A stretch of DNA of 5,105 nt from Methanobacteriota archaeon (GTDB lineage Archaea; Thermoplasmatota; Poseidoniia; Poseidoniales; Poseidoniaceae): positions 29,692-34,796 of the forward strand of contig PCBQ01000004.1 of the NCBI GenBank assembly GCA_002731395.1, read 5' to 3'. The notes beneath the pieces were generated by a model that saw nothing but the letters and a program-made list of their open reading frames with translations, made no database searches and was not told the DNA's origin. Of the stretch, positions 1-5,105 are shown in pieces. The translations under genes were made by a program, and so were the position numbers. Numbering within the stretch: position 1 is the stretch's first letter; each line of letters begins with the position of its first letter.

Positions 1-107
1 ATCCTCGCTTCCTCGTGCACCACTTCAGTGGTGGTTGCCGAGACGGAGCTGAACGCCAAGCTGCACGCCAGCAGCACCAGCATCACTGCGGCGTGGCGCT
101 TCGCCAT
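1..107 (-). CDS. Exported protein, N-terminal fragment with signal peptide (cut by window edge)
   Basis: On the minus strand an ATG at 107-105 opens a frame that runs without a stop to the window edge, giving 35 residues. They read as a classic Sec signal peptide: a basic start (MAKRH), a hydrophobic core at about residues 6-20 (AAVMLVLLACSLAF), and a polar end SSVSA, with a likely cleavage after Ala24 (V-S-A) before TTTEVVHEEAR. The LLAC at residues 12-15 loosely resembles a lipobox, so a lipoprotein is possible, but the type I site looks better. The gene is divergent from arcS, with 78 bases between the two chosen starts. A purine run (AGGGG) lies only two bases upstream of the ATG, too close for a normal Shine-Dalgarno site. 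The function cannot be read from this fragment. The signal peptide is seen directly; that it belongs to a real gene is inferred from its quality and the divergent layout. Confidence 0.72.
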   Translation of the reverse strand, partial: MAKRHAAVMLVLLACSLAFSSVSATTTEVVHEEAR

Positions 108-185
108 GTCCCCTGGGTTTCCCAACAGGGTTTCAAGCCCTCGTCTTGGCATGGACTTCAAGTGCAGGTCCTGCTGCCCGGGCAC
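108..185. promoter_or_regulatory. Divergent intergenic region, presumed to hold promoters for both flanking genes
   Basis: This 78-base gap separates the start of the minus-strand exported protein from the chosen start of arcS, so both promoters should lie in or near it. No convincing archaeal TATA box (an AT-rich octamer) is visible; the region is GC-rich throughout. It contains a 20-base imperfect inverted repeat, listed separately. The arcS promoter may instead overlap the start of the divergent gene. The assignment rests on gene layout only. Confidence 0.35.
111..130. repeat. Imperfect inverted repeat / possible hairpin next to the divergent start codon
   Basis: The bases CCCTGGG TTTC CC AA CAGGG can fold with CCCTG pairing to CAGGG, then a two-base AA bulge, then GG pairing with CC around a four-base loop. 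That gives seven base pairs in 20 bases. It lies three bases upstream of the minus-strand ATG, so it would sit in the leader of that mRNA and could cover the purine run before the start. It could also be a dimeric regulator's operator, or chance in a GC-rich region. Confidence 0.3.
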
Positions 186-1970
186 ATGGACGGTGTACTC
201 GGGCGCACCGTCATCTCCAGGGACCGCTTTGCGCGCTTGTGGGGGCTTGGTGATCGTGCTGATCCAGCAGCGCGCACTCCTGGGTTGGTTCTGCTGGACG
301 GCGACCCTGCGGTTGACGTCGCACTGGCTCCCTTCAACGCCAAAACAACCCGTACTTTGCCTGCGGTCTTGACGCTCACGTCTCGCGCCGCGTTTCAAGT
401 GCCCTCTTTCGACGCAATAGGGCCAGAATGGACGGTTGGATTGGGGCATGTGCTCCCCCCTGAGATGGAAGAGGCCGATGCTGGAGAACCTGCCGGCGTC
501 GGTCCGTTGCTTCCCGTGTCTTGGCAGCGCATGATGCACGATGCTGACCTCATGGATCCTGCGTTGTCACCACAAGTGGTGGTACTCACCGATGCGCTTG
601 CGCTGACCAGCAATCCTCGCCGATTCATCGATGCCCTGGTGGCCATCAAGCGCCGCTTCCCGGGTGCTTTGTTGTGGGCCCCAGGTATCGGTGGTCCTGA
701 CAACCTCGCGCTGTTGGTTTGGCTGGGTATCGATTTGTTTGATTTGACCCGCTCACGGCAAGCCTCAGCATCCAAAATGCTGCTTGACCGTGGTGGTCCC
801 CGGACACCTTCCGTCGAATTGGGCGAGTCCGCAAGCCTCGACGCCCAAATCGAGGCCTGGCGCGCGGCCGTTTCCGAAGTCCGCGAGCACCTGTCAGCAG
901 GCACGCTGCGCCAACTGGTTGATCGGCAAGCGCTGGTGGCTCCAACCACGGTCGTTCAGTTGCGTCATCACGACGAAGTCTGCGCCATGATGGACGGTTT
1001 GCTCGAACGTCACGTGCCACGGGAGCGCAGGATGATGTGCATGGCCGAGACCAGCCTGCACGAACCGGCCATCCTCGACTGGGTGAACTGGATGGGCACC
1101 GAATATCGAGCACCAAAAGGGCTCGACCGTCTGTTGGTCCTGCTGCCATGCTCGGCTCGGAAGCCGTACAGGTTCTCGAAGTCTCACCGTCGGTTCATCG
1201 AGGCCATTGGCACCAATGCGGTCCATGAGGTCATGGTGACTTCCCCACTGGGTTTGGTACCAAGGGATCTCGAGCAGGTGTGGCCGGCTCAACACTACGA
1301 CTTGGCCGTCACGGGACGTTGGAGCGCGGACGAAATTGATCGCATTGGGAGCATGCTCTCCGCCCTCATCCGGGCGCATGATTACCAGTGCATCGTTGAT
1401 CACTCCGGGCTCTCACTCCCGGAATCGTGCTACGGAGGTCTTCCTCGAATTGACACGCGCCAAGGCGAGTCAGCAGGGTCACGTACCGCGCTTGAGCGCC
1501 TGAGTGAAGCCGTGCGTGAGGCGGTTCGCACCCATGGTGCTCGTCGTCGCTCTCGCGATGCCATGCACCTCGATGAGTGGAGAAGCGCTTCACGTCGCTT
1601 GCTTGGTGACGACGGTTGGTTGGATGGAGCGGAAGTACGCGGCCGCCCGCCACGATTCCGCATCATGAGCGGTTCAAATCAGATTGGTCAGTGGTCTCCA
1701 GAGCGCGGTGGATTCTCCTTGTCGAAGGCCGCCGTTCAGCACCTTGATGCAGGTGCAAAATTGCCTGAAGTGCATTTGAGTTCTGATGTGGTGTGGAGGG
1801 GCGACCTCCACATGGGGATCATCGACAAGGTGCTCGGTGACATCCGTCTCGGTTCTGACCTGTTGGTGATGCAGGATGGACAAGCCATCGGTCTTGCCCG
1901 CGCTCTCGCCCCTGGCTGGGAATGGGCGGGAACGCCAGGCCGGCTCGCCAAAGCACACCAGCGTCTTTGA
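186..1970 (+). CDS. arcS: Archaeosine synthase ArcS (TgtA2-type, TGT-like protein with PUA domain)
   Basis: ArcS acts on archaeal tRNA after ArcTGT has placed preQ0 at G15 in the D-loop. Work on the family shows it attaches lysine to preQ0, and the radical SAM partner RaSEA then yields archaeosine, which stabilises the tRNA core. Counting from ATG 186 the protein has 594 residues. An N-terminal TGT-like barrel is degenerate but keeps a GGPDNL stretch (about 170-174) and the DLFD element (183-186) typical of TGT folds. The ArcS hallmark PCSxxKPYxxSxSH is intact at residues 321-334 (Pro321, Cys322, Ser323, Lys326, Pro327, Tyr328, Ser331, Ser333, His334). A C-terminal PUA RNA-binding domain spans about 505-594 (GGFSLSKAAV, then a GSDLLVMQDGQAIGLARAL-like strand pattern). 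Longer starts in this frame run back to position 15, but they would cover the divergent signal-peptide gene and read as Gln/His/Arg-rich non-coding sequence. GTG at 162 is an alternative; neither start has a good Shine-Dalgarno site. The family call is firm, the start less so. Confidence 0.93.
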   Translation: MDGVLGRTVISRDRFARLWGLGDRADPAARTPGLVLLDGDPAVDVALAPFNAKTTRTLPAVLTLTSRAAFQVPSFDAIGPEWTVGLGHVLPPEMEEADAGEPAGVGPLLPVSWQRMMHDADLMDPALSPQVVVLTDALALTSNPRRFIDALVAIKRRFPGALLWAPGIGGPDNLALLVWLGIDLFDLTRSRQASASKMLLDRGGPRTPSVELGESASLDAQIEAWRAAVSEVREHLSAGTLRQLVDRQALVAPTTVVQLRHHDEVCAMMDGLLERHVPRERRMMCMAETSLHEPAILDWVNWMGTEYRAPKGLDRLLVLLPCSARKPYRFSKSHRRFIEAIGTNAVHEVMVTSPLGLVPRDLEQVWPAQHYDLAVTGRWSADEIDRIGSMLSALIRAHDYQCIVDHSGLSLPESCYGGLPRIDTRQGESAGSRTALERLSEAVREAVRTHGARRRSRDAMHLDEWRSASRRLLGDDGWLDGAEVRGRPPRFRIMSGSNQIGQWSPERGGFSLSKAAVQHLDAGAKLPEVHLSSDVVWRGDLHMGIIDKVLGDIRLGSDLLVMQDGQAIGLARALAPGWEWAGTPGRLAKAHQRL

Positions 1971-2038
1971 GAACGGAGGCCTGCAGCGATGCGGTTAAGA
2001 GGGGAAAGCAGGTCGCCGGACCGTTCGGAGGCTCATGC
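1971..2038 (+). promoter_or_regulatory. arcS-rps15 intergenic leader
   Basis: The largest gap between the plus-strand genes (67 bases up to the rps15 start) holds the GGAGG ribosome site for rps15 and an earlier copy of the same GGAGGC hexamer at 1975-1980. There is no clear TATA box; GGTTAAGA at 1993-2000 is the least GC-rich stretch but is a poor match. No T-run terminator follows arcS. Either rps15 is read from the arcS promoter, or a promoter lies inside the end of arcS. Confidence 0.3.
2027..2031 (+). promoter_or_regulatory. Shine-Dalgarno site of rps15
   Basis: GGAGG lies seven bases before ATG 2039. It is a core match to the archaeal 16S rRNA 3' end, at normal spacing. It decides the rps15 start over the longer in-frame ATG at 1922, which lies inside arcS. 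Confidence 0.8.
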
Positions 2039-2494
2039 ATGGCAAGGATGTACTCGTCTCGCAAAGGCATCAGTGGCTCATCCAAGCCCTACGTGACCGA
2101 AGCTCCCGCCTGGTCCAACACCGACAAGGCAGCCGTTGAGGCCCTTGTCCTTGACTATGCCAAGGCTGGCCACTCCAGCGCTCAAATCGGCACCCTCCTT
2201 CGCGACCGGCACGCCGTGCCCAACGCTCGATTGGTGCTCGGACGCCGCATCAGCGCTGTGCTCAATGATGCGGATCTCGGTGGCACCTACCCAGAGGACA
2301 TGATGAACCTCATGCGCCGCGCTGCGGGCTTGATCGACCACATGGGTAGCAACCACAAGGACCTCCACAATCGGAGGGCGCTCGAACTCACCGAGGCAAA
2401 GATTCGCCGCCTCGCCAAGTACTACATCGGAGAGGGCCGCCTCGACGCCGACTGGCGTTACAAGCGCGACCAGCTCCGACTCATGGTCGAGTGA
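2039..2494 (+). CDS. rps15: 30S ribosomal protein S15 (uS15), archaeal/eukaryotic type
   Basis: uS15 binds the central domain of 16S rRNA early in assembly of the small subunit and contributes to a bridge with the large subunit. The protein is 151 residues, the usual archaeal length; bacterial S15 is near 89 and lacks the N-terminal extension. The start MARMYSSRKGISGSSKPY matches the archaeal MARMHSRKRGxSGSxxP opening, followed by EAPAWSNTD (21-29). The conserved core is clear: a QIGTLLRD helix (49-56), VPNARLVLGRRI (60-71), HKDLHNRR (106-113) and RRLAKYYIGEGRLDADWRY (123-141), which carries the RNA-binding basic and aromatic residues. The start is fixed by the family N-terminus and by GGAGG at seven bases. 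It follows arcS by 68 bases and precedes the RecJ-like gene by 43. Proximity of rps15 to a RecJ-family gene is common in archaea. Confidence 0.98.
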   Translation: MARMYSSRKGISGSSKPYVTEAPAWSNTDKAAVEALVLDYAKAGHSSAQIGTLLRDRHAVPNARLVLGRRISAVLNDADLGGTYPEDMMNLMRRAAGLIDHMGSNHKDLHNRRALELTEAKIRRLAKYYIGEGRLDADWRYKRDQLRLMVE

Positions 2495-2537
2495 CCCTTG
2501 GCGCAGGTTGATGTGTCCCCGCATCTGAGCCGGGACG

Positions 2538-3449
2538 ATGTCGCCCCTGACTTCCATCGACGGCCTGTCCGAGGCCGCTGCTTGGGCCTCAGACGTGGCA
2601 AACACGTTGTCCACCGGTCGAACGGTGGTGCTCGACGGTGCGGCCGACCTCAACGTTATGTTGGGTTTGGTTCAACTTGAGGCTGCTTTGCTCGACAGGG
2701 GCTTGCCGTACCGCAGGGCCCTTACGCCATCCATGCATGTTCTTCCTGCCTCCGAGCGTGTCCCGCTCGATCTCGGAGTCAACGAAGTACACTGCTCGGT
2801 CGTTGAGGAGACGGATGCACATCCTGCTATGCCAGATGCAGACGGGCCAGTGCATCGCTTCGTCCCACTCGCCGCTACGGTTGAACTCGGCCGAGAACAG
2901 CGGCCGAGAATTGGCACCGTGAGTCCTGCTCTGCTCTGTGCTTTGGTGGCTGAACATTTGGCTCCCGCAGGGACGCGGGTACGCCGCGTCCGACCATGGG
3001 TGTTGCTGGCCCAATGGGGCCGTGGTGCACTCGATGGCGCCTATGACCCGTGGTACACCGTGCTTCGTGATCACTTGTGTCAGGAAGGGGCCATGCGCGC
3101 CGTCAGTCTTGCTGAAGTTGACACCTTGCCAAGCACGCTTCCTGATGGATTCTCTGTGTCGTTGCTCAAGCGGTTACGACGGGCGTGGTCCCAGATGGAT
3201 CACACCGCCCGAGCACGCGGATTTTCTGAAGCGGTGCTTCCTGCCTTGAGGCACGCTTCCATGGCATCAGCAAGGCTGGAGGAGGTTGTTTGGCATCGTC
3301 CGATGTTGCCTGGCCAGACCCTCGACATGCTGGAGCAAGTCGCGGTGATGGGGCAAACCTCCCACGCAGATCACGAGGAGAACCAACTCATGATGAGCCG
3401 CAAAATGGATGCCTTGCTGACCACAGGGGCGTTGGTTGAACCAGCCTGA
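2538..3449 (+). CDS. Probable degenerate DHH/RecJ-like protein (RecJ/GAN/Cdc45 group), likely catalytically inactive
   Basis: The protein has 303 residues. ATG 2538 is the only normal start, because an in-frame TGA at 2526-2528 lies just upstream; only a weak GGGA precedes it. I call it RecJ-like from context and pattern. Archaeal rps15 is often followed by a DHH exonuclease gene. Residues 29-60 (TVVLDGAADLNV, a helix QLEAALLDRG, then LPYRR) follow the layout of the first DHH strand, the DxD loop and the next helix. Residues 129-163 (SPALLCALVAEHL, then VRPWVLLAQWGRG) resemble the helix pair seen late in the DHH domain. The metal-binding signatures are absent: no clean DxDG motif, no DHH triad, and Gly where the final GDxxD aspartate is expected. 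No DHHA1 GG(G) motif is visible, and active archaeal RecJ proteins are longer. By analogy with Cdc45, it may be structural, perhaps with GINS and MCM at the fork. It is a real gene with good confidence; the family is moderate. Confidence 0.6.
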   Translation: MSPLTSIDGLSEAAAWASDVANTLSTGRTVVLDGAADLNVMLGLVQLEAALLDRGLPYRRALTPSMHVLPASERVPLDLGVNEVHCSVVEETDAHPAMPDADGPVHRFVPLAATVELGREQRPRIGTVSPALLCALVAEHLAPAGTRVRRVRPWVLLAQWGRGALDGAYDPWYTVLRDHLCQEGAMRAVSLAEVDTLPSTLPDGFSVSLLKRLRRAWSQMDHTARARGFSEAVLPALRHASMASARLEEVVWHRPMLPGQTLDMLEQVAVMGQTSHADHEENQLMMSRKMDALLTTGALVEPA

Positions 3450-3456
3450 AGCACCA

Positions 3457-3840
3457 ATGGCTTCAAGGAACAGCCGTCGTTGGCCAAGCATGGCCATCGA
3501 GCGATTGTTGACGGGCGGCATCCGCGACCAAATCCAAGACCTGATGGCCACCGAAGACCTCGTCTTGGAAACCTTCCGAGATTTGGTCAAGGACGAGCTC
3601 AAAGCGCACATCCGAAACGTCATTGACGACGATCCGGAACTCAAGGCTGAAATCAAGGAGGCAGTTGGCTACTATTTCCAAGCCAAAGCACGCTCGGTGT
3701 ACGCCGAGTTGAAGGCCAGCAGGGCCGCAACCCGGCTTGGATTGCGCATGCTCCCTGACGAATTGCAGGGCGAGATTGGAACCGCTTTGGTCGGTTTGTT
3801 TGAGAAAGAACTTGGAACCCTCCTTGAGCGTGCGCTTTGA
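3457..3840 (+). CDS. Small charged helical protein of unknown function
   Basis: I do not recognise this 127-residue protein. ATG 3457 lies 7 bases after the preceding stop. Alternatives are TTG 3436, which would overlap the upstream gene by 14 bases, and ATG 3490 (Met12), where the better-structured sequence begins. None has a clear Shine-Dalgarno site. After a short basic start (SRNSRRW) the protein looks all-helical and highly charged, with runs such as RDQIQDLMATEDLVLETFRD (about 20-39), ELKAEIKEAVGYYFQAKARS (about 58-77) and a final EIGTALVGLFEKELGTLLERAL helix. It has many Glu, Asp, Lys and Leu, no cysteine, no signal peptide and no membrane segment, so it is probably cytoplasmic. The alternating hydrophobic spacing suggests a helical bundle or protein-binding partner. 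It sits between the RecJ-like gene and a secreted protein, so context does not settle its role. Confidence 0.75.
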   Translation: MASRNSRRWPSMAIERLLTGGIRDQIQDLMATEDLVLETFRDLVKDELKAHIRNVIDDDPELKAEIKEAVGYYFQAKARSVYAELKASRAATRLGLRMLPDELQGEIGTALVGLFEKELGTLLERAL

Positions 3841-3847
3841 GGTGATC
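3839..3847 (+). promoter_or_regulatory. Extended Shine-Dalgarno site overlapping the upstream stop codon
   Basis: GAGGTGATC begins inside the TGA stop of the small helical gene (3838-3840) and ends two bases before GTG 3850. All nine bases can pair with the conserved 16S rRNA 3' end (GATCACCTC). This is the strongest ribosome site in the window, and it fixes the start of the secreted-protein gene. Its overlap with the upstream stop suggests re-initiation or translational coupling. Confidence 0.9.
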
Positions 3848-3849
3848 CA

Positions 3850-5105
3850 GTGCGGCAAGTCCTCGTGGCGCTGCTGATGCTGGCTCCAATCCTCATTGTT
3901 CCCACAGGCGCTGCGGTCGATGGCCGTTCAACCACGGACGTGATTTGTTGCGAGGCATCTGAGGTCGAGTTGTTCATGCTGGGATCAGCGGACAGCGGGA
4001 AACTGAATCCATTCTCTGAGCGGCTCGGGGACACCCCCGAAAGCGCGGTCATCGCCAACGCCGTAACCTCTGAGGAAGTCGTAGCAACGTGGCGACTGCA
4101 GGACCTCTATGCAGGGACCGTTCCTGCCAGCACGTGGTCCATCAGCCTCCCTGTGTTGGTGGAAAACGCCGGCGGAGCACAGGTGAATTTCTCAGTGGAG
4201 GTATCCATTGGATCCAACGTGTACATCGGTGAACTCCCCGCGCCCTCAACCTTTGTCGGTCAGGGCCAGAGCACGGTCAGTTTCACCGTCCCTGTTGAGG
4301 AAAGCACGGTCAACGACGGGTGGGACCTCGAAGTGGTTCTGCTTGCTCGCTCCGTGATTTTCTCGGTGCCGCAAAGTGGCTCACAACTTTCGGTCCAATG
4401 GGGTGCTGAGGATGCAGATGCGTCCATCACGGGGGAAGTCGCGGTGGTCCAGATGCAATTGCTTGATGTGGAGACCCAGGGTGCTGATGCGTACTTTGGC
4501 GTCGTTGTTGCTTCTCCCTTCGGTACAGATTTGCTCGCCTTTAGCAACGAGTTGACCCTACGTCTCGATGGAAGCGTGGTGTCGGGAGATCCGGTGGAAA
4601 CGCAATCTGCTGACGGTATTCGCGTGACGTGGACCTACACGGACGAAGACCCTGGTGAGCGCACCATGCTGCTTCAAGTCACCCTCAGGCTGCAAAGCGG
4701 TGGAGCCACCATCACCAGCGAAAGCCGCGAAGTGACCTTCATCACCGAAGGCGGCGATGGCGGTGGAGGGAGTTACTACCCTGCAGAAGAACCGCTTCGC
4801 ACGACAGGTGCAGGTTCCCCACTGACCGTTGTCGGGAGCTTGGACTTCGCCCAAGACCGTGGCGATTTGGTCCTCGAACGCGAGACGTCCATCACCATCG
4901 ACGGCGAAATGGCCTTTTGGATGCGGTGGGCGCTTGACCACCTTGGCAGCGAAGACCTGGCCCTCTCCCCGACCATCCGATCCTTCCGCTCCGGCGGCGT
5001 TGGTGAAGAGGAACGGGAAAGCCGAGTGATCGAATCGGTGGAACGGCAAGAATTCGAGCAACAGATGGGCAAACTCCACGTCTCTTTCCTCTCCAACGGC
5101 CTCGG
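3850..5105 (+). CDS. Large secreted beta-rich protein, N-terminal 418 residues (runs past window end)
   Basis: A GTG at 3850 opens a frame that stays open to the window edge. The start is supported by the extended Shine-Dalgarno site and by an immediate signal peptide: MRQ, a hydrophobic core at residues 4-17 (VLVALLMLAPILIV), and PTGAA with likely cleavage after Ala22. The mature chain begins VDGRSTTD and carries a vicinal cysteine pair at 33-34. From about 35 to 297 it alternates short hydrophobic strands with turns, like one or more immunoglobulin-type or CARDB-like modules; WTYTDEDPGE at 261-270 resembles the strand and turn late in such folds. A glycine-rich linker (301-308, GGDGGGGS) leads to a second beta segment, including LERETSITIDGEMAFWMRW (342-360), then a charged, probably helical stretch (385-406). 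One N-glycosylation sequon, NFS, is at 113-115. No membrane anchor is seen, but the C-terminus is missing. No catalytic motif is recognisable; a cell-surface or adhesion role is only a guess. Confidence 0.88.
   Translation, partial: MRQVLVALLMLAPILIVPTGAAVDGRSTTDVICCEASEVELFMLGSADSGKLNPFSERLGDTPESAVIANAVTSEEVVATWRLQDLYAGTVPASTWSISLPVLVENAGGAQVNFSVEVSIGSNVYIGELPAPSTFVGQGQSTVSFTVPVEESTVNDGWDLEVVLLARSVIFSVPQSGSQLSVQWGAEDADASITGEVAVVQMQLLDVETQGADAYFGVVVASPFGTDLLAFSNELTLRLDGSVVSGDPVETQSADGIRVTWTYTDEDPGERTMLLQVTLRLQSGGATITSESREVTFITEGGDGGGGSYYPAEEPLRTTGAGSPLTVVGSLDFAQDRGDLVLERETSITIDGEMAFWMRWALDHLGSEDLALSPTIRSFRSGGVGEEERESRVIESVERQEFEQQMGKLHVSFLSNGL

Noticed and set aside
15..185. A 57-residue N-terminal extension of the arcS reading frame
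   Set aside because: It is the antisense of the signal-peptide coding region, has a low-complexity Gln/His/Arg composition, and resembles no ArcS N-terminus. ATG 186 places the start about ten residues before the recognisable RDxxAR-type opening.
1980..2012. CCTGC ... GCAGG inverted repeat between arcS and rps15 as a terminator or S15 autoregulatory hairpin
   Set aside because: The stem is only five base pairs with a 23-base loop and there is no T-run. It is within chance expectation.
1989..2096. A 35-codon frame starting at ATG 1989 with GGAGG at 1975-1979, a possible leader peptide for rps15
   Set aside because: Most of it overlaps rps15 in another frame, and the translation is Arg/Ser-rich with no feature of a real peptide. 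It would need conservation evidence.
2078..3074. Minus-strand open frames opposite rps15 and the RecJ-like gene
   Set aside because: The plus strand carries an unmistakable S15 here, and the frame after it is coherent. The antisense frames show no recognisable domain.
3457..3840. The small gene as ribosomal protein S3Ae or a KEOPS Pcc1-like subunit, which can occur in this neighbourhood in other archaea
   Set aside because: It is too short and too acidic for S3Ae, and it lacks the alternating strand-helix pattern expected of Pcc1. I see no diagnostic motif of either.
4260..5079. Long minus-strand open frames opposite the secreted-protein gene
   Set aside because: They are antisense shadows. 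The plus frame is unbroken from 3850, has a signal peptide and a nine-base ribosome site, and gives a sensible protein composition.

Overview
The window looks like a piece of a marine Group II euryarchaeon (Candidatus Poseidoniales) or a close Thermoplasmatota relative. Three things point there. It encodes an archaeosine synthase (ArcS), an enzyme of archaeal tRNA modification. It encodes a 151-residue ribosomal protein S15 of the archaeal/eukaryotic type. It also carries large beta-rich secreted proteins beside housekeeping genes, with moderately high GC. The phylum is clear from the gene content; the order is my inference.

Layout. Positions 1-107 hold the start of a minus-strand gene for an exported protein, cut off by the window edge. 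It is divergent from a tightly packed plus-strand series: arcS (186-1970), rps15 (2039-2494), a probable degenerate DHH/RecJ-like protein (2538-3449), a small helical protein of unknown function (3457-3840), and a large secreted beta-rich protein (3850 to beyond the window end). Gaps between the plus-strand genes are 67, 43, 7 and 9 bases, so co-transcription is likely. No gene-free stretch exceeds 80 bases, and I see no RNA gene, mobile element, CRISPR array or clear terminator.

How the genes fit together. The first three belong to core information processing: tRNA G15 modification, the small ribosomal subunit, and a RecJ/Cdc45-type protein. A RecJ-family gene next to rps15 is a recurrent archaeal arrangement. 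Here the DHH-like protein is short and lacks recognisable catalytic motifs, which makes it the most interesting item in the window. The small helical protein and the secreted protein have no assigned function. The secreted protein's GTG start is preceded by a nine-base Shine-Dalgarno match that overlaps the preceding stop codon, suggesting translational coupling.

I did not find a clearly new defence or metabolic system. The useful leads are the degenerate RecJ-like protein, the unassigned helical protein behind it, and the secreted protein with a vicinal cysteine pair.
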